From Rhizobium sp. SEMIA4064 (GTDB lineage Bacteria > Pseudomonadota > Alphaproteobacteria > Rhizobiales > Rhizobiaceae): 64,000 bases of DNA. How positions within the stretch are numbered: the stretch's first letter is position 1; each line of letters starts with the position of its first letter. The stretch lies in contig NZ_PYJN01000019.1 in NCBI RefSeq assembly GCF_003025035.1, forward strand, positions 248,001-312,000, written 5' to 3'. The position numbers and the translations under genes were made by a program. This document shows, piece after piece, positions 35,511 through 45,619 of the stretch. The notes beneath the pieces were generated by a model. It did no database searches, was not told where the DNA came from, and saw nothing but the letters and a program-made list of their open reading frames with translations.

Positions 35511-36731
35511 ATGAAAATAGCGGTTATGGGCGGCGACGGTTTTATTGGTTGGCCAACCTCGCTGCATCTCTCCGACGCAGGTCATGAGATCCATATTCTC
35601 GACAATCTCTCCCGCCGATGGATCGATACGGAACTCGGCGTCCAGTCGCTGACGCCGATGGATTCGATCCAGGAGCGCACCCGCATCTGGCACGCCGAGA
35701 CCGGCCGCCGCATCCATTTCAACCTCATCGATCTCGCCAAGGATTATGAGCTTTTGAAAAAGTGGCTGGCCGAGCATCGCCCGGATGCAATCGTGCACTT
35801 CGCCGAACAGCGGGCCGCGCCCTATTCGATGAAGAGCGACCGCCACAAGAACTACACGGTCAACAACAATGTCAGCGCCACGCATAATCTCCTGAACGCG
35901 CTGGTGGAGCTCAACCTCGACGCCCATCTCGTCCACCTCGGCACCATGGGCGTCTACGGCTATTCGACGGTCGGCGCCGCCATTCCGGAAGGCTACCTGC
36001 CCGTCGGCATCGAGACCGCCGATGGTCGAACGGTTAATCAGGATATTCTCTATCCGGCCAATCCAGGCTCGATCTATCATATGACCAAGTGCCTGGATCA
36101 GCTCCTCTTCCAGTTCTATGCCAAGAACGACGGCCTCAGAATCACCGACCTGCATCAGGGCATCGTCTGGGGCACGCACACGGAGCAGACCCGCCGCCAT
36201 GAGCAGATCATCAACCGTTTCGACTATGACGGCGATTACGGCACGGTGCTGAACCGCTTCCTCATCCAGGCGGCGATCGGCTATCCGCTGACCGTCCACG
36301 GCACCGGCGGGCAGACCCGCGCCTTCATCCACATCCAGGATTCCGTGCGCTGCATTGAGCTGGCGCTGAAGAACCCGCCGCCGCGCAACGCCCGCGTCGA
36401 GATCTTCAACCAGATGACGGAGACGCATCGGGTCCGCGATCTCGCGGAGATGATCGCCAAGTTGAGCGGTGCGGAAATCATTCGTCTGCCCAATCCTCGC
36501 AAGGAAGCGCCGGAGAACGACCTGATCGTCAAGAACGACAAGTTCCTCGATCTCGGTCTCGCGCCAATCACCCTGCAAGCGGGTCTTTTGAGCGAAATCG
36601 TCGATGTCGCCAGGAAATATGCCTATCGCGTCGATCGCTCCCGCGTCCCGGCCGTTTCCGCCTGGACGAAGGATCTCGCGGCGACCATCAACCACGATCC
36701 CGAAGGTAAGCGATTGAAATCGGTCTCATGA
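35511..36731 (+). CDS. sqdB: UDP-sulfoquinovose synthase
   Basis: Makes UDP-sulfoquinovose from UDP-glucose and sulfite, the head-group donor for the sulfolipid SQDG. 406 residues of the extended SDR fold: NAD motif GGDGFIGW at the N-terminus, HFAEQRAAPYSMKS, TMGVYGYS, and the active-site SIYHMTK. The last bases overlap sqdD by four (ATGA). Confidence 0.93.
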   Translation: MKIAVMGGDGFIGWPTSLHLSDAGHEIHILDNLSRRWIDTELGVQSLTPMDSIQERTRIWHAETGRRIHFNLIDLAKDYELLKKWLAEHRPDAIVHFAEQRAAPYSMKSDRHKNYTVNNNVSATHNLLNALVELNLDAHLVHLGTMGVYGYSTVGAAIPEGYLPVGIETADGRTVNQDILYPANPGSIYHMTKCLDQLLFQFYAKNDGLRITDLHQGIVWGTHTEQTRRHEQIINRFDYDGDYGTVLNRFLIQAAIGYPLTVHGTGGQTRAFIHIQDSVRCIELALKNPPPRNARVEIFNQMTETHRVRDLAEMIAKLSGAEIIRLPNPRKEAPENDLIVKNDKFLDLGLAPITLQAGLLSEIVDVARKYAYRVDRSRVPAVSAWTKDLAATINHDPEGKRLKSVS

Positions 36732-37594
36732 TGTTCGGAAGCGAAATGCTGCAGGGAGTGCGGCCACGCTCCAGCCCTCGGGCGCGGCAAGCCTTTGTCA
36801 CGCTCGTCACCAATGCCGATTACGCCATGGGCGCAAAGGCGTTGATGCACTCGATTTCGTGCACCAACACCAAAGCGGATATGGTCGTGCTGCACACGGC
36901 AGGCGTCGACGAAAGCGATCTTGTGCCGCTGGAGGAACTCGGCTGCCGGTTGGTGGACGTGGAACATCTGCCGCTCTCCGACGAATTCAACGAGCGCCAC
37001 GCGCGCGGCAATCTCCACGCCAACGCCCCCTTCACCAAAGGCCGCAAGCCGTCCTTTCACTCGCCGCTCGATAATTTCTGCAAGCTCAGGCTCTGGCAGC
37101 TCATCGATTACGACACCTGCGTCTTCATCGATGCGGATGCGCTGGTGCTGAAGAATGTCGACAAGCTCTTCGACTATCCGGAATTTTCCGCCGCACCCAA
37201 TGTTTATGAAAGCCTTGCGGATTTTCATCGAATGAATTCCGGCGTCTTCGTCGCCAAGCCTTCGCTTGCGACCTTCAAGGACATGCTGAAGCTGCTTGAC
37301 CGTCCCGACGTTTTCTGGCGACGCACCGACCAGACCTTTCTTGAGACATTCTTCTCGGATTGGCACGGCCTGCCGGTCTTCATGAACATGCTGCAATATG
37401 TATGGTTCACCATGCCCGCGCTTTGGGACTGGAACAGCATTTCGATCCTGCACTACCAGTATGAGAAGCCTTGGGAGAAGAACCATCCGAAGGCTGATCA
37501 ACTGAAGCCTCTGATCGATTTGTGGCACCATTTCCATGCCGGGCGCGACGTGCCTGACATAGCCGCATTCGCCAATCCGAAAGCAGCAGCATGA
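36728..37594 (+). CDS. sqdD: Sulfolipid biosynthesis glycosyltransferase SqdD (GT8-like)
   Basis: 288 residues resembling glycogenin-type GT8 enzymes: FVTLVTNADYAMGAKALMHS at the start, the metal DxD motif VFIDADALVLKN and WNSISILHYQYEKPW. Believed to transfer sulfoquinovose from the UDP donor to diacylglycerol in bacteria that use SqdBDC rather than SqdX. It overlaps both neighbours by four bases. Confidence 0.85.
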   Translation: MMFGSEMLQGVRPRSSPRARQAFVTLVTNADYAMGAKALMHSISCTNTKADMVVLHTAGVDESDLVPLEELGCRLVDVEHLPLSDEFNERHARGNLHANAPFTKGRKPSFHSPLDNFCKLRLWQLIDYDTCVFIDADALVLKNVDKLFDYPEFSAAPNVYESLADFHRMNSGVFVAKPSLATFKDMLKLLDRPDVFWRRTDQTFLETFFSDWHGLPVFMNMLQYVWFTMPALWDWNSISILHYQYEKPWEKNHPKADQLKPLIDLWHHFHAGRDVPDIAAFANPKAAA

Positions 37595-38517
37595 AAGTTC
37601 TGGTCTCGGGCGGAACAGGTCTCGTCGGTCGCTATATCGTCGAGGAACTGCTGGCCGCCGGATATCGAGTTGCCGTCGGCGGCCGCAATGCGCCGGAACC
37701 CGGCTTTTTCTCGCAGCCCGTCGCCTTCGTGCCGCTTCGCCTCGACCCTTCAGGCGACCAGAGCAACGTCTTCGACGATGCCTATTTCTTCGTGCACACG
37801 GCCTTCGCGCATGTCCCCGGTAAGTATCGCGGCGGCGAAGGCGATGACCCAGAGAGCTTTCGCCGGCTCAACCGGGATGGCACCATAAAGCTGTTCGAGA
37901 CTGCGAAACGTGCCGGCATCCGCCGCTGCATTTTTCTCTCGTCGCGCGCCGTCTATGGCGACCGGCTGGCCGGCGAGACGCTGATGGAGGACATGATCCC
38001 GACGCCGAACACGCTCTATGGCGAAGTAAAGCGCGATGCCGAGCACGCTCTCTTCTCCCTATCCGCTCCCGGTTTTGCCACCGCAAGCCTAAGAGCGACA
38101 GGCGTCTATGGCGATCTCCGCCCGAACAAATGGGATGATCTTTTTGCGGATTATCTTGCGGGAAAGCCGGTTTCCTCCCGCGCGGGAACCGAGGTCCACG
38201 GCCGGGACGTCGGCCGCGCCGCCCGCCTTCTGCTGGAGACCGAGACCAGCCGCATCAACGGCGAGGCCTTCAACCTTTCGGATATTCTCACCGACACGCA
38301 TGAGATCCTGTCGCAGTTGCAGCGGGCAACCGGCTGTCCGCACCCCCTGCCCGCACCCGCGCCACAGGGCGTCGTCAGCGTAATGGATATGTCGAAAATC
38401 CGTGCGCTTGGCTGGCGCGGCGGTGGGCCGGCTTTGCTGGAAGAGGCGATTGCGAGATTGGCGATGCCGCTACGCCCTGCGACGTTCAGCGCATCAGCAT
38501 TGTCTCGTCCCAGCTAA
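37591..38517 (+). CDS. sqdC: Sulfolipid biosynthesis protein SqdC (NAD-dependent epimerase/dehydratase family)
   Basis: 308 residues, atypical SDR: VLVSGGTGLVGRYIVEEL nucleotide motif, CIFLSSRAVYGD and TLYGEVKRDAEHAL with the Tyr-x3-Lys. Third gene of the sqd operon; its biochemical step is not settled. The 3' end overlaps the convergent DinB gene by 32 bp. Confidence 0.82.
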   Translation: MKVLVSGGTGLVGRYIVEELLAAGYRVAVGGRNAPEPGFFSQPVAFVPLRLDPSGDQSNVFDDAYFFVHTAFAHVPGKYRGGEGDDPESFRRLNRDGTIKLFETAKRAGIRRCIFLSSRAVYGDRLAGETLMEDMIPTPNTLYGEVKRDAEHALFSLSAPGFATASLRATGVYGDLRPNKWDDLFADYLAGKPVSSRAGTEVHGRDVGRAARLLLETETSRINGEAFNLSDILTDTHEILSQLQRATGCPHPLPAPAPQGVVSVMDMSKIRALGWRGGGPALLEEAIARLAMPLRPATFSASALSRPS

Positions 38518-39049
38518 GCGCCGCCAATTCCTCACCCCGGAACCTCGCGTCGTCGGCAACGATGAATTCATCCAGTTGCGGTGGAGCGACGCTGCTGCCG
38601 GCGAGCATGGCATGCACCTGCCCCCGATGATGGGTCTGGTGCTGGAAAAGATGACTCAGCACATCCTCCGCACGCTCTCTTTGGATGCGATTGCCGCGAT
38701 GCAGGTCGATCACCCGCACCAGCGCCTCGGGATTCAGATGTTCACACAGAGCTACGAGCCGCCGGTCGACTTTGTCTTGCTCCACCGACAATGCATCCAG
38801 CGTGTCGAACGGCTCCTCGATGTCGAACGCCTTAAGACCGAGCGTGCCGCCTTCCAGCGCATCGACATAAAACCAGTCGACCGTGAGAATATGGTTAAGC
38901 GTCGACTTGATCGACGGAAAGAAACTCACCCGCCTGGCCTCGAACTCACCGGGCTGAAGGGCCGCACAGGCCCGATACAATCGGGTATTCGCCAGGGCGT
39001 TATTGTAAGCGAGCTTGCGGAATACGCGGATCGGATCGAAACCGGACAT
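38486..39049 (-). CDS. DinB-family protein
   Basis: About 187 residues, a four-helix bundle expected to bind a metal through three histidines: His in STLNHILTVDWF and the pair in QHQTHHRGQVHAM. Members include thiol-dependent transferases and many of unknown role. GGGAG precedes ATG 39049. Last gene of the ruv run on this strand; its 3' end overlaps sqdC. Confidence 0.82.
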   Translation of the reverse strand: MSGFDPIRVFRKLAYNNALANTRLYRACAALQPGEFEARRVSFFPSIKSTLNHILTVDWFYVDALEGGTLGLKAFDIEEPFDTLDALSVEQDKVDRRLVALCEHLNPEALVRVIDLHRGNRIQRERAEDVLSHLFQHQTHHRGQVHAMLAGSSVAPPQLDEFIVADDARFRGEELAALSWDETMLMR

Positions 39050-39066
39050 ACTTTGCACTCCCTTCT

Positions 39067-39576
39067 CTACGCTTTGTCGAGATCACCGTCCCGCCAAACC
39101 AGATGGCGCGCAGTCTGTGGCAGGCTTTCGATCTCGTCGGCGATGAAATAGGGCGGAATATCCAGTGCAACCAGCGCCTCGCGCGTGGCCGGCACCCATT
39201 TGAATTCGAGATGATCGTCGCCGTCTTTGAGGCGATGAACGATCTCCTCGGGATGGAACGGGAAACTCCGGGGGATATCCATCAGATAATAGAGTCCCAG
39301 CTCGTGCCAGTTACGCCGTTCGTAGCGAAAGAAATTCTCCACCATCCAGAGCAGCCGGCCGACCACCACCTCGACGCCCAGCTCTTCGATCATCTCCCGC
39401 CGCAACGTCTCCTCCGACGTCTCGCCGATTTCCGCGCGGCCGCCCGGAAAGGTCCAGAACGGTTCATGCACGGCGCGATGGACGAGCACATGCCCCTCAC
39501 GAAAACCGAGGCCGGCAACACGCATCTGATATCGCGCGTGACCGGCGTTCAACCTGATGATCTTGCGTTTCGACAT
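39067..39576 (-). CDS. Nudix hydrolase
   Basis: 169 residues with a complete Nudix box from about 45: GGRAEIGETSEETLRREMI followed by EELGV, which cleaves a nucleoside diphosphate linked to another group. Substrate unknown. It follows the phosphoesterase gene by four bases, so the two are cotranslated. Confidence 0.88.
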   Translation of the reverse strand: MSKRKIIRLNAGHARYQMRVAGLGFREGHVLVHRAVHEPFWTFPGGRAEIGETSEETLRREMIEELGVEVVVGRLLWMVENFFRYERRNWHELGLYYLMDIPRSFPFHPEEIVHRLKDGDDHLEFKWVPATREALVALDIPPYFIADEIESLPQTARHLVWRDGDLDKA

Positions 39577-39580
39577 CGTC

Positions 39581-40483
39581 CTATCCCAGATCGATCACAA
39601 CGATTTCCGGCGGCACGCCGACACGAACCGGTGCGACCGAACAGCCGAGGCCACCGGAGACGATGATATGCCGGTCCTCCTCGACGATATGGCCATATAC
39701 ATATCGGTCGCCATAGCGCGACGGCAGATAGGGCGACCAGCCGAAAACCCTGACCTGCCCGCCATGCGTATGGCCGGACAATGTCAGCGACACGCGCGAC
39801 GGTACGGTTGGGAAGATATCGGGCTCGTGCGCAAGGAGGATGACCGGCGCATCGTCATTCACCTGCGCCAGCGTGCCGTCGAGATCATCGAGCCCTTCCG
39901 TGAACTGACGCTTCCAGCGGACGCTCCGGCGCAGGGCAAGCTGATCTTCGACACCCGCAAGCCAAAAGCCATGTCCATCCTTTTCCAAGCGAACCGATCG
40001 ATTGGAATAAACCGGAATTCCGACATCGACCAACGCCTTGTGACTGAATGTCGGGCCATGGCCGTTCTTCTGCGCAGTAGCATCGTGCCACCAGTCATGA
40101 TTGCCGACGATCGCGTGAACGCCGAGCGGCGCCTTCAGGGCTGCAAGCTCCGCCGCCCATACGCCATGATCGACATGGCCAGTTACGAAATCTGTTCCCG
40201 ATGTGTAATCGCCCAGGAGAACGATGATATCGCCACCGAGATCGTTGGCGCGGGCGCAGATGGATGCGATGCGATCGGCCGTCATCCACGGCCTGCACGC
40301 ATGAAAATCGGCAAGCGCCACGATCCTTAGCTTCAGCCCCGGCGTCCAGGCTGGGGGAGTCAACTGGTAACGGGTTGTGCTCAAACGCACCACGGGCTCG
40401 TATCCGAAAGCATAGCCACCGAGTGTCAGCAACCCGACGATACTACTGCCGAAAAGCTTCAGAAACCCGCGTCGGCCAATCAC
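39581..40483 (-). CDS. Metallophosphoesterase, probably Tat-exported or membrane-anchored
   Basis: About 300 residues from a GTG start that overlaps the ruvB stop (GTGA). N-terminus [20 protein letters not shown] has a twin-arginine signal. Calcineurin-like metal motifs follow: [35 protein letters not shown] and [10 protein letters not shown]. Members act on phosphoesters including lipid intermediates such as UDP-diacylglucosamine. The longer frame to 40558 lies inside ruvB and is unlikely. Confidence 0.85.
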   Translation of the reverse strand: MIGRRGFLKLFGSSIVGLLTLGGYAFGYEPVVRLSTTRYQLTPPAWTPGLKLRIVALADFHACRPWMTADRIASICARANDLGGDIIVLLGDYTSGTDFVTGHVDHGVWAAELAALKAPLGVHAIVGNHDWWHDATAQKNGHGPTFSHKALVDVGIPVYSNRSVRLEKDGHGFWLAGVEDQLALRRSVRWKRQFTEGLDDLDGTLAQVNDDAPVILLAHEPDIFPTVPSRVSLTLSGHTHGGQVRVFGWSPYLPSRYGDRYVYGHIVEEDRHIIVSGGLGCSVAPVRVGVPPEIVVIDLG

Positions 40484-41523
40484 TCGCCTTCCTCCTGGAA
40501 CAGCCTGAACTGCGCTGCCTCCAGGTCCTTCGGCGGCTGCATCCCGAGATGCCGCCAAGCGATCGCCGTCAGCACGCGGCCGCGCGGCGTGCGTTGAATG
40601 AAGCCCTGCTGAATCATATAGGGCTCGATGATATCCTCAATCGCATCACGCGGTTCGGAGAGGCCTGCGGCGATGGTTTCGATACCGACCGGGCCGCCGC
40701 CGAAATTCACCGCGATCATGTTGAGATAGCGCTTGTCGAGCTGATCGAAACCGACATTGTCGACCAGCAGCCGGGTCAATGCCTCATCGGCGATCTCACG
40801 GGTCACAGCCTCGGCCTTCGCCACTTCGGCAAAATCACGCACTCGGCGCAGCAGGCGGCCGGCGATGCGCGGCGTGCCGCGGGCGCGCCGGGCAATCTCG
40901 CGCGCGCCTTCTTCAGTCATGCCGAGCCCCATTAGCCGCGCCCCGCGCCGCACGATCAGCTCCAACTCCTCGACGGTATAGAAGCTCAGGCGAACCGGAA
41001 TGCCGAAACGGTCACGCAGCGGCGTCGTCAACAGGCCGAGACGGGTGGTAGCGGCAACCAGCGTGAATTTGGCGAGGTCGATCTTCACCGACCGCGCCGC
41101 CGGGCCTTCGCCGATAATCAAGTCAAGCTGGAAATCCTCCATGGCCGGATAGAGGATTTCTTCCACGGCCGGGTTGAGGCGATGGATTTCATCGATGAAG
41201 AGCACATCGCGCTCTTCGAGATTGGTCAGAAGTGCCGCAAGATCGCCGGCCTTGGCGATAACCGGACCGGACGTCGAGCGGAAATTGACGCCAAGCTCCT
41301 TCGCCATGATCTGCGCCAGTGTCGTCTTGCCGAGACCGGGTGGACCGACGAACAAGACGTGATCCAGCGCCTCTCCTCGCCCCTTCGCCGCCTCGATGAA
41401 CACCTTGAGATTGGCACGCGCCTCCGCCTGGCCGGTGAACTCGTCCAGCGACTGCGGCCTCAGCGTCACATCCAGGTCTTCGCCCCGCTTTTCCGGCGAT
41501 ATCAGGCGTGCGGCTTCGCTCAT
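40480..41523 (-). CDS. ruvB: Holliday junction branch-migration helicase RuvB
   Basis: AAA+ motor of RuvAB. 347 residues; Walker A GPPGLGKT at 60-67, Walker [11 protein letters not shown], and the C-terminal winged helix ending with [15 protein letters not shown]. Its ATG overlaps the stop of the vapC toxin gene by four bases (ATGA), an unusual coupling since ruvA normally precedes it directly. Confidence 0.96.
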   Translation of the reverse strand: MSEAARLISPEKRGEDLDVTLRPQSLDEFTGQAEARANLKVFIEAAKGRGEALDHVLFVGPPGLGKTTLAQIMAKELGVNFRSTSGPVIAKAGDLAALLTNLEERDVLFIDEIHRLNPAVEEILYPAMEDFQLDLIIGEGPAARSVKIDLAKFTLVAATTRLGLLTTPLRDRFGIPVRLSFYTVEELELIVRRGARLMGLGMTEEGAREIARRARGTPRIAGRLLRRVRDFAEVAKAEAVTREIADEALTRLLVDNVGFDQLDKRYLNMIAVNFGGGPVGIETIAAGLSEPRDAIEDIIEPYMIQQGFIQRTPRGRVLTAIAWRHLGMQPPKDLEAAQFRLFQEEGE

Positions 41524-41918
41524 GTCAGAAATTCCATTCCGGGTATGCGTTTCGCGGCTTTTTCATCGAAGGTTACGGTTTTGGCGCAGCCATTACGAGC
41601 TGCAATATGGGCCACAACATGATCCGACAGATCGAAATTCAACGGTGCATCGTCCGCTATAAGTTCATCAATGTAGTATTCATCTTCGAAGATCAGTTCT
41701 TCCGCCGCCAGCAATTGACGAAAGGCCGCGGCAATCACCTCATTGCCGTATTTATATCTTCGCCGGAGCACCCAGCAAACCTCCGCGAAAACGAGCAAGG
41801 AAATGAACGCCGGATCGGCCATTGAACGCTGATTGATGAAGCGCCTCGCAACCTCGAGCTGAGCGGGATCGTCTGCCAAGATAAATCTAAGTAGAACGTT
41901 GGTGTCGATGCCAATCAT
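41520..41918 (-). CDS. vapC: PIN-domain toxin VapC
   Basis: 132 residues with the acidic residues of PIN ribonucleases: Asp5 in [12 protein letters not shown], a Glu in [11 protein letters not shown], and Asp residues in [10 protein letters not shown] and VTFDEKAA. Cleaves RNA when free of antitoxin. The start lies inside the end of the antitoxin gene (32-bp overlap). The pair is more AT-rich than the flanking ruv genes, suggesting later acquisition. Confidence 0.88.
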   Translation of the reverse strand: MIGIDTNVLLRFILADDPAQLEVARRFINQRSMADPAFISLLVFAEVCWVLRRRYKYGNEVIAAAFRQLLAAEELIFEDEYYIDELIADDAPLNFDLSDHVVAHIAARNGCAKTVTFDEKAAKRIPGMEFLT

Positions 41919-42177
41919 CTTTTATTCTCTGATCCTTTTCCTCAAGATATTCGCCGATTGCCTCGTCGATATCCTCAAGTGACAAGGGCGGCCGGTTGGG
42001 ATCGTGCAGAAGGCCAGCCAAATCCGCAGCCTTCTTGTTCTTGGCGCGTAGGTAGATCTTGTCGCCATGCATGATGAAGCGGATTTTATCGCCGGGTTTG
42101 AGTTTCAGCTTCTCGCGAATCTCGACCGGGATCGTGGTTTGCCCTTTGGAGGTTACCGTAGCATCGTAAATGGTCAT
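41887..42177 (-). CDS. vapB: AbrB/SpoVT-type antitoxin VapB
   Basis: 96 residues: N-terminal swapped-hairpin DNA-binding domain ATVTSKGQTTIPVEIREKL, then a C-terminal toxin-binding tail rich in Asp/Glu/Lys. Neutralises VapC and represses the operon. AAGGAGA precedes the ATG. It lies 54 bp after ruvA, inside what is normally a continuous ruvCAB operon. Confidence 0.88.
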   Translation of the reverse strand: MTIYDATVTSKGQTTIPVEIREKLKLKPGDKIRFIMHGDKIYLRAKNKKAADLAGLLHDPNRPPLSLEDIDEAIGEYLEEKDQRIKDDWHRHQRST

Positions 42178-42231
42178 GGCTCGTCTCCTTACATTTTTAT
42201 CTTAGCAAGGAATATTCAGGAAAGAAAGGAA

Positions 42232-42846
42232 TTACCGGGACAGTTCCTTCAATCCCAGCCTGATCAGCTTGGCACTATCTGCCCCCTCGCCCGCCGACTT
42301 CATCGCGGCCGCGACTGCGTTCGCGGCCTGATCGCGGGAGTAACCGAGATTGGTAAGCGCGGAAACGGCATCGGCGACCGGAGCGGAAGCGACGCCCTCA
42401 CCCAATTCCTGCTTGAGGCCGATATTGATCGCCTCGCCCGCAAAAGCCGGCGCCTTGTTCTTCAACTCAGTGACGATGCGCATTGCCACCTTCGGCCCGA
42501 CACCCGGCGCACGGGACACGGCGCTGCGATCCTGCAGCGCGATCGCGTTGGCAAGCTCCGCCGGCGTCAGCGTCGACAACAGCGCCAGCGCCACCTTCGC
42601 GCCAATGCCCTGCACGGTCTGCAGAAGATTGAACCACTCCCGCTCCAACACCGACGTAAACCCGAAAAGGCGAATCTGGTCCTCGCGGACATAGGTTTCG
42701 ATGAAGAGAACGCAGGCTTCCCCCACGGAGCCAAGCTTCGACAGCGTGCGCGCCGAGCAATAGGCGACGTAGCAGACACCATGTACATCCACGAGCGCAT
42801 AGTCCTCGCCGATCTCTTCGATTGTGCCTTTCAACTTGCCGATCAT
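42232..42846 (-). CDS. ruvA: Holliday junction DNA-binding protein RuvA
   Basis: 204 residues forming tetramers on four-way junctions. N-terminal OB fold ([20 protein letters not shown]), two helix-hairpin-helix motifs ([14 protein letters not shown] and [16 protein letters not shown]), and a C-terminal RuvB-binding domain. It follows ruvC and precedes vapB. Confidence 0.95.
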   Translation of the reverse strand: MIGKLKGTIEEIGEDYALVDVHGVCYVAYCSARTLSKLGSVGEACVLFIETYVREDQIRLFGFTSVLEREWFNLLQTVQGIGAKVALALLSTLTPAELANAIALQDRSAVSRAPGVGPKVAMRIVTELKNKAPAFAGEAINIGLKQELGEGVASAPVADAVSALTNLGYSRDQAANAVAAAMKSAGEGADSAKLIRLGLKELSR

Positions 42847-42922
42847 GAATGATGTCCGTCAGGGATGGGTTTCGGGGAGATGAGGTCAAGTGAAGGAAAG
42901 TAGGAGCGGTAACGAAAACAAA

Positions 42923-43426
42923 CTACCCCGCCAGTGCCGCCTGACGCATCCGGCTGGCACCGCGATTGTGGGCATGGCAGATGGCGATGGCCAGCGCGTC
43001 GGCGGCGTCGTTTCCCTTGAACTCTACTTTCGGCATCAAGATCTTCAGCATCATATGGATCTGCTGCTTCTCGCCATGCCCCACGCCAATCACCGCCTTC
43101 TTGACGGCGTTCGGCGCATATTCCGCAACCTGCAGTCCGGCGCGCGCCGGCACCAACATGGCGATCCCGCGCGCCTGACCGAGCTTGAGCGTCGCCACCG
43201 CGTCCTTATTGACGAAGGTCTGTTCGACGGCGGCTTCATCCGGCTTGTAGCTGTGGACGATATCGGCAAGCCCGTCATGAAGCTGGCATAGGCGCGACGC
43301 GAGATCCATCTCGCCATCCGATGTCACTGTTCCCGAGGCAACGAAACGCAGGGAATTGCCCAATGTGTCGATAATGCCCCAGCCGGTACGGCGCAGGCCG
43401 GGATCGATGCCGATGATTCGAATCAT
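42923..43426 (-). CDS. ruvC: Crossover junction endodeoxyribonuclease RuvC
   Basis: Resolves Holliday junctions. About 167 residues from [17 protein letters not shown] (first catalytic Asp); also [20 protein letters not shown] with the catalytic Glu, and the final acidic pair [15 protein letters not shown]. First gene of the ruv operon. Confidence 0.95.
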   Translation of the reverse strand: MIRIIGIDPGLRRTGWGIIDTLGNSLRFVASGTVTSDGEMDLASRLCQLHDGLADIVHSYKPDEAAVEQTFVNKDAVATLKLGQARGIAMLVPARAGLQVAEYAPNAVKKAVIGVGHGEKQQIHMMLKILMPKVEFKGNDAADALAIAICHAHNRGASRMRQAALAG

Positions 43427-43629
43427 GTTCTGCATGCGTTAACCTATCTTTGGAGCAGCAGATGTGCCAGCAAAATGTGAACAAAACAAAAACAAACTCC
43501 CGACGCTATCGCCTTTCTGTAGTTCTGAAATCACGATGACGAAATTGCAGGGCGGGGTTTGGAATGGAGTGTCCGCGCTCCTACATGGAGAGAATTGCTC
43601 CTCCCCTTTCACCACGCAGGTTTCTTGCC

Positions 43630-44628
43630 ATGGTCCCCTTTTCCATTCTCGATCTTTCGCCCGTTGCCGAGGGCAGCACCGTCAGCCAATCCTTCGAGAG
43701 CTCGAAGCGCATGGCGCAGAAGGCGGAAGCGCTTGGCTACACCAGGTTCTGGCTGGCCGAGCATCACGGCATGCCAGGCATCGCCAGCGCCGCGACCGCG
43801 GTCGTGATCGGCCATGTCGGAGCAGCGACTTCGCGTATCCGCATCGGCTCGGGCGGCGTCATGCTGCCGAACCATTCTCCGCTGGTAATCGCGGAGCAAT
43901 TCGGCACGCTGGAAGCCCTGTTCCCGGGCCGCGTCGATCTCGGCCTCGGCCGCGCGCCGGGCACGGATATGCGCACCGCGCAGGCACTGCGCCGCAATCT
44001 CGATGCCGGCGCTCAGAGCTTTCCCAACGATATTGTCGAGCTGCAGCACCTATTCAGCCCGGCCGACGAGAACCAATCGATCCTTGCCGTGCCCGGCAAC
44101 GGTGCCAAGGTGCCCATCTGGCTGCTCGGTTCAAGCCTCTACAGCGCCCATCTCGCCGCCATGCTCGGTCTGCCCTATGCCTTCGCCTCGCATTTTGCGC
44201 CGGAAGCGCTGCTCGACGCAGTCGCCATCTATCGCGACCGTTTCACGCCATCGGCAACGCTCGACAAGCCCTATGTGATGGTCGGCGTGATGGGTTCGGC
44301 CGCGGATACGGATGAAGAAGCGCAATATCACTTCACCTCGGCACAGCAGCAATTCGTCAACCTGCGCCGCAATGTCCGTGGCCCCTTCCCCCGTCCCCGC
44401 AAGGACATGGATGATTTCTGGACGCCGATGGAAAAGCTGAACGTCGAGCACACGCTGCGCTATGCCGTCGTCGGCTCACCCGCGACGGCGGAAGCCAAGC
44501 TTTCTCAGTTCATCAAGGATACGGAAGCGGACGAAGTGATCATCTCGATGCCGATCCACGACATCGAGGCGCGGCTGAGATCGGTGGAACTATTCGCGCA
44601 ATTGCCGTCGTTCAAAAAGGCGGCCTGA
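43630..44628 (+). CDS. Luciferase-like (LLM class) flavin-dependent oxidoreductase
   Basis: About 332 residues from [20 protein letters not shown], a TIM-barrel flavoenzyme. [40 protein letters not shown] and [12 protein letters not shown] are typical of the single-component subgroup with the F420/FMN-binding fold. Substrate unknown. The frame extends to 43564, but that start lacks a good ribosome site. A strong terminator follows. Confidence 0.87.
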   Translation: MVPFSILDLSPVAEGSTVSQSFESSKRMAQKAEALGYTRFWLAEHHGMPGIASAATAVVIGHVGAATSRIRIGSGGVMLPNHSPLVIAEQFGTLEALFPGRVDLGLGRAPGTDMRTAQALRRNLDAGAQSFPNDIVELQHLFSPADENQSILAVPGNGAKVPIWLLGSSLYSAHLAAMLGLPYAFASHFAPEALLDAVAIYRDRFTPSATLDKPYVMVGVMGSAADTDEEAQYHFTSAQQQFVNLRRNVRGPFPRPRKDMDDFWTPMEKLNVEHTLRYAVVGSPATAEAKLSQFIKDTEADEVIISMPIHDIEARLRSVELFAQLPSFKKAA

Positions 44629-44636
44629 AAAACAAA

Positions 44637-44688
44637 AGACCCCATTCTCCGTTAGGCAAAGCCTTGTGAGAATGGGGTCTATTTTTTT
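44637..44688. terminator. Bidirectional intrinsic terminator
   Basis: AGACCCCATTCTC pairs perfectly with GAGAATGGGGTCT (13 bp), with TTTTTTT on the + strand side and an A-rich flank for the minus strand. It serves the convergent oxidoreductase and yebC genes. Confidence 0.9.
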
Positions 44689-44699
44689 GGCAGAAGAAA

Positions 44700-45446
44700 T
44701 TAGGCCGAAAGCTTGGCCAGAATCTCGTCGGAGACTTCGAAGTTCGAGTAGACGTTCTGCACGTCGTCATCATCTTCCAGGCTGTCGATGAGCTTCATCA
44801 GCGACTGTGCCTTTTCTTCGTCGACCGGCACATTGTTCTGGGCACGCCAGATCGCCTTGACGGTTTCGGCTTCGCCAAGCGTCGCTTCGAGCGCCTTGGC
44901 GACTTCGTTCATCGCTTCGAAACCGCAGATGATGGTGTGGCCTTCTTCGTCGCTCTCGACATCGTCGGCGCCGGCTTCGATGGCGGCTTCCATCACCTTA
45001 TCGGCATCGCCGACCTCGGGCTTGTAGGTGATTTCGCCGACATGGTCGAAGGAGAAGGAGACGGAACCAGTTTCGCCGAGCGCGCCGCCAGCCTTGGTGA
45101 AGATCGAACGGACGTTCGACGCGGTGCGGTTGCGATTGTCGGTCAGAGCCTCGACGATGATCGCCGTGCCGCCCGGGCCGTAGCCCTCATAACGGACCGC
45201 ATCGTAATTCTCGGTGTCCGCGCCGGAGGCTTTCTTGATGGCGCGATCGATATTGTCCTTCGGCATCGACTGCGCCTTGGCGTTCTGGATCGCCAGGCGC
45301 AAACTTGCGTTCATGCTCGGATCAGGCAGACCCGTTTTGGCGGCGACAGTGATTTCACGCGCCAGCTTGGAGAACATTTTCGAACGCACGGAGTCCTGAC
45401 GGCCCTTGCGATGCATGATGTTTTTAAACTGTGAATGGCCAGCCAT
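44700..45446 (-). CDS. YebC/PmpR family transcriptional or translational regulator
   Basis: 248 residues from [18 protein letters not shown], preceded by AGGGG. The family's [16 protein letters not shown] and [20 protein letters not shown] blocks are present. Members have been described as DNA-binding regulators and as ribosome-associated factors relieving stalls. In rhizobial chromosomes yebC lies near ruvC, as here. Confidence 0.93.
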   Translation of the reverse strand: MAGHSQFKNIMHRKGRQDSVRSKMFSKLAREITVAAKTGLPDPSMNASLRLAIQNAKAQSMPKDNIDRAIKKASGADTENYDAVRYEGYGPGGTAIIVEALTDNRNRTASNVRSIFTKAGGALGETGSVSFSFDHVGEITYKPEVGDADKVMEAAIEAGADDVESDEEGHTIICGFEAMNEVAKALEATLGEAETVKAIWRAQNNVPVDEEKAQSLMKLIDSLEDDDDVQNVYSNFEVSDEILAKLSA

Positions 45447-45619
45447 GGCACCCCTGTTCACGTCTTTTGTTGGGAATGGGCCGCCTTATAAGAGCGAAGT
45501 GGCTTTCATTCAAGCAAAAAGCCCGCGATGACGCCCCCGACAGGGCGCCCGGCAGCGATATCCTTCGAAGGTGTGCCCGGGCGGAGGGAGAGGGCCGCCC
45601 GGGCATCGTGCTGATCGGC

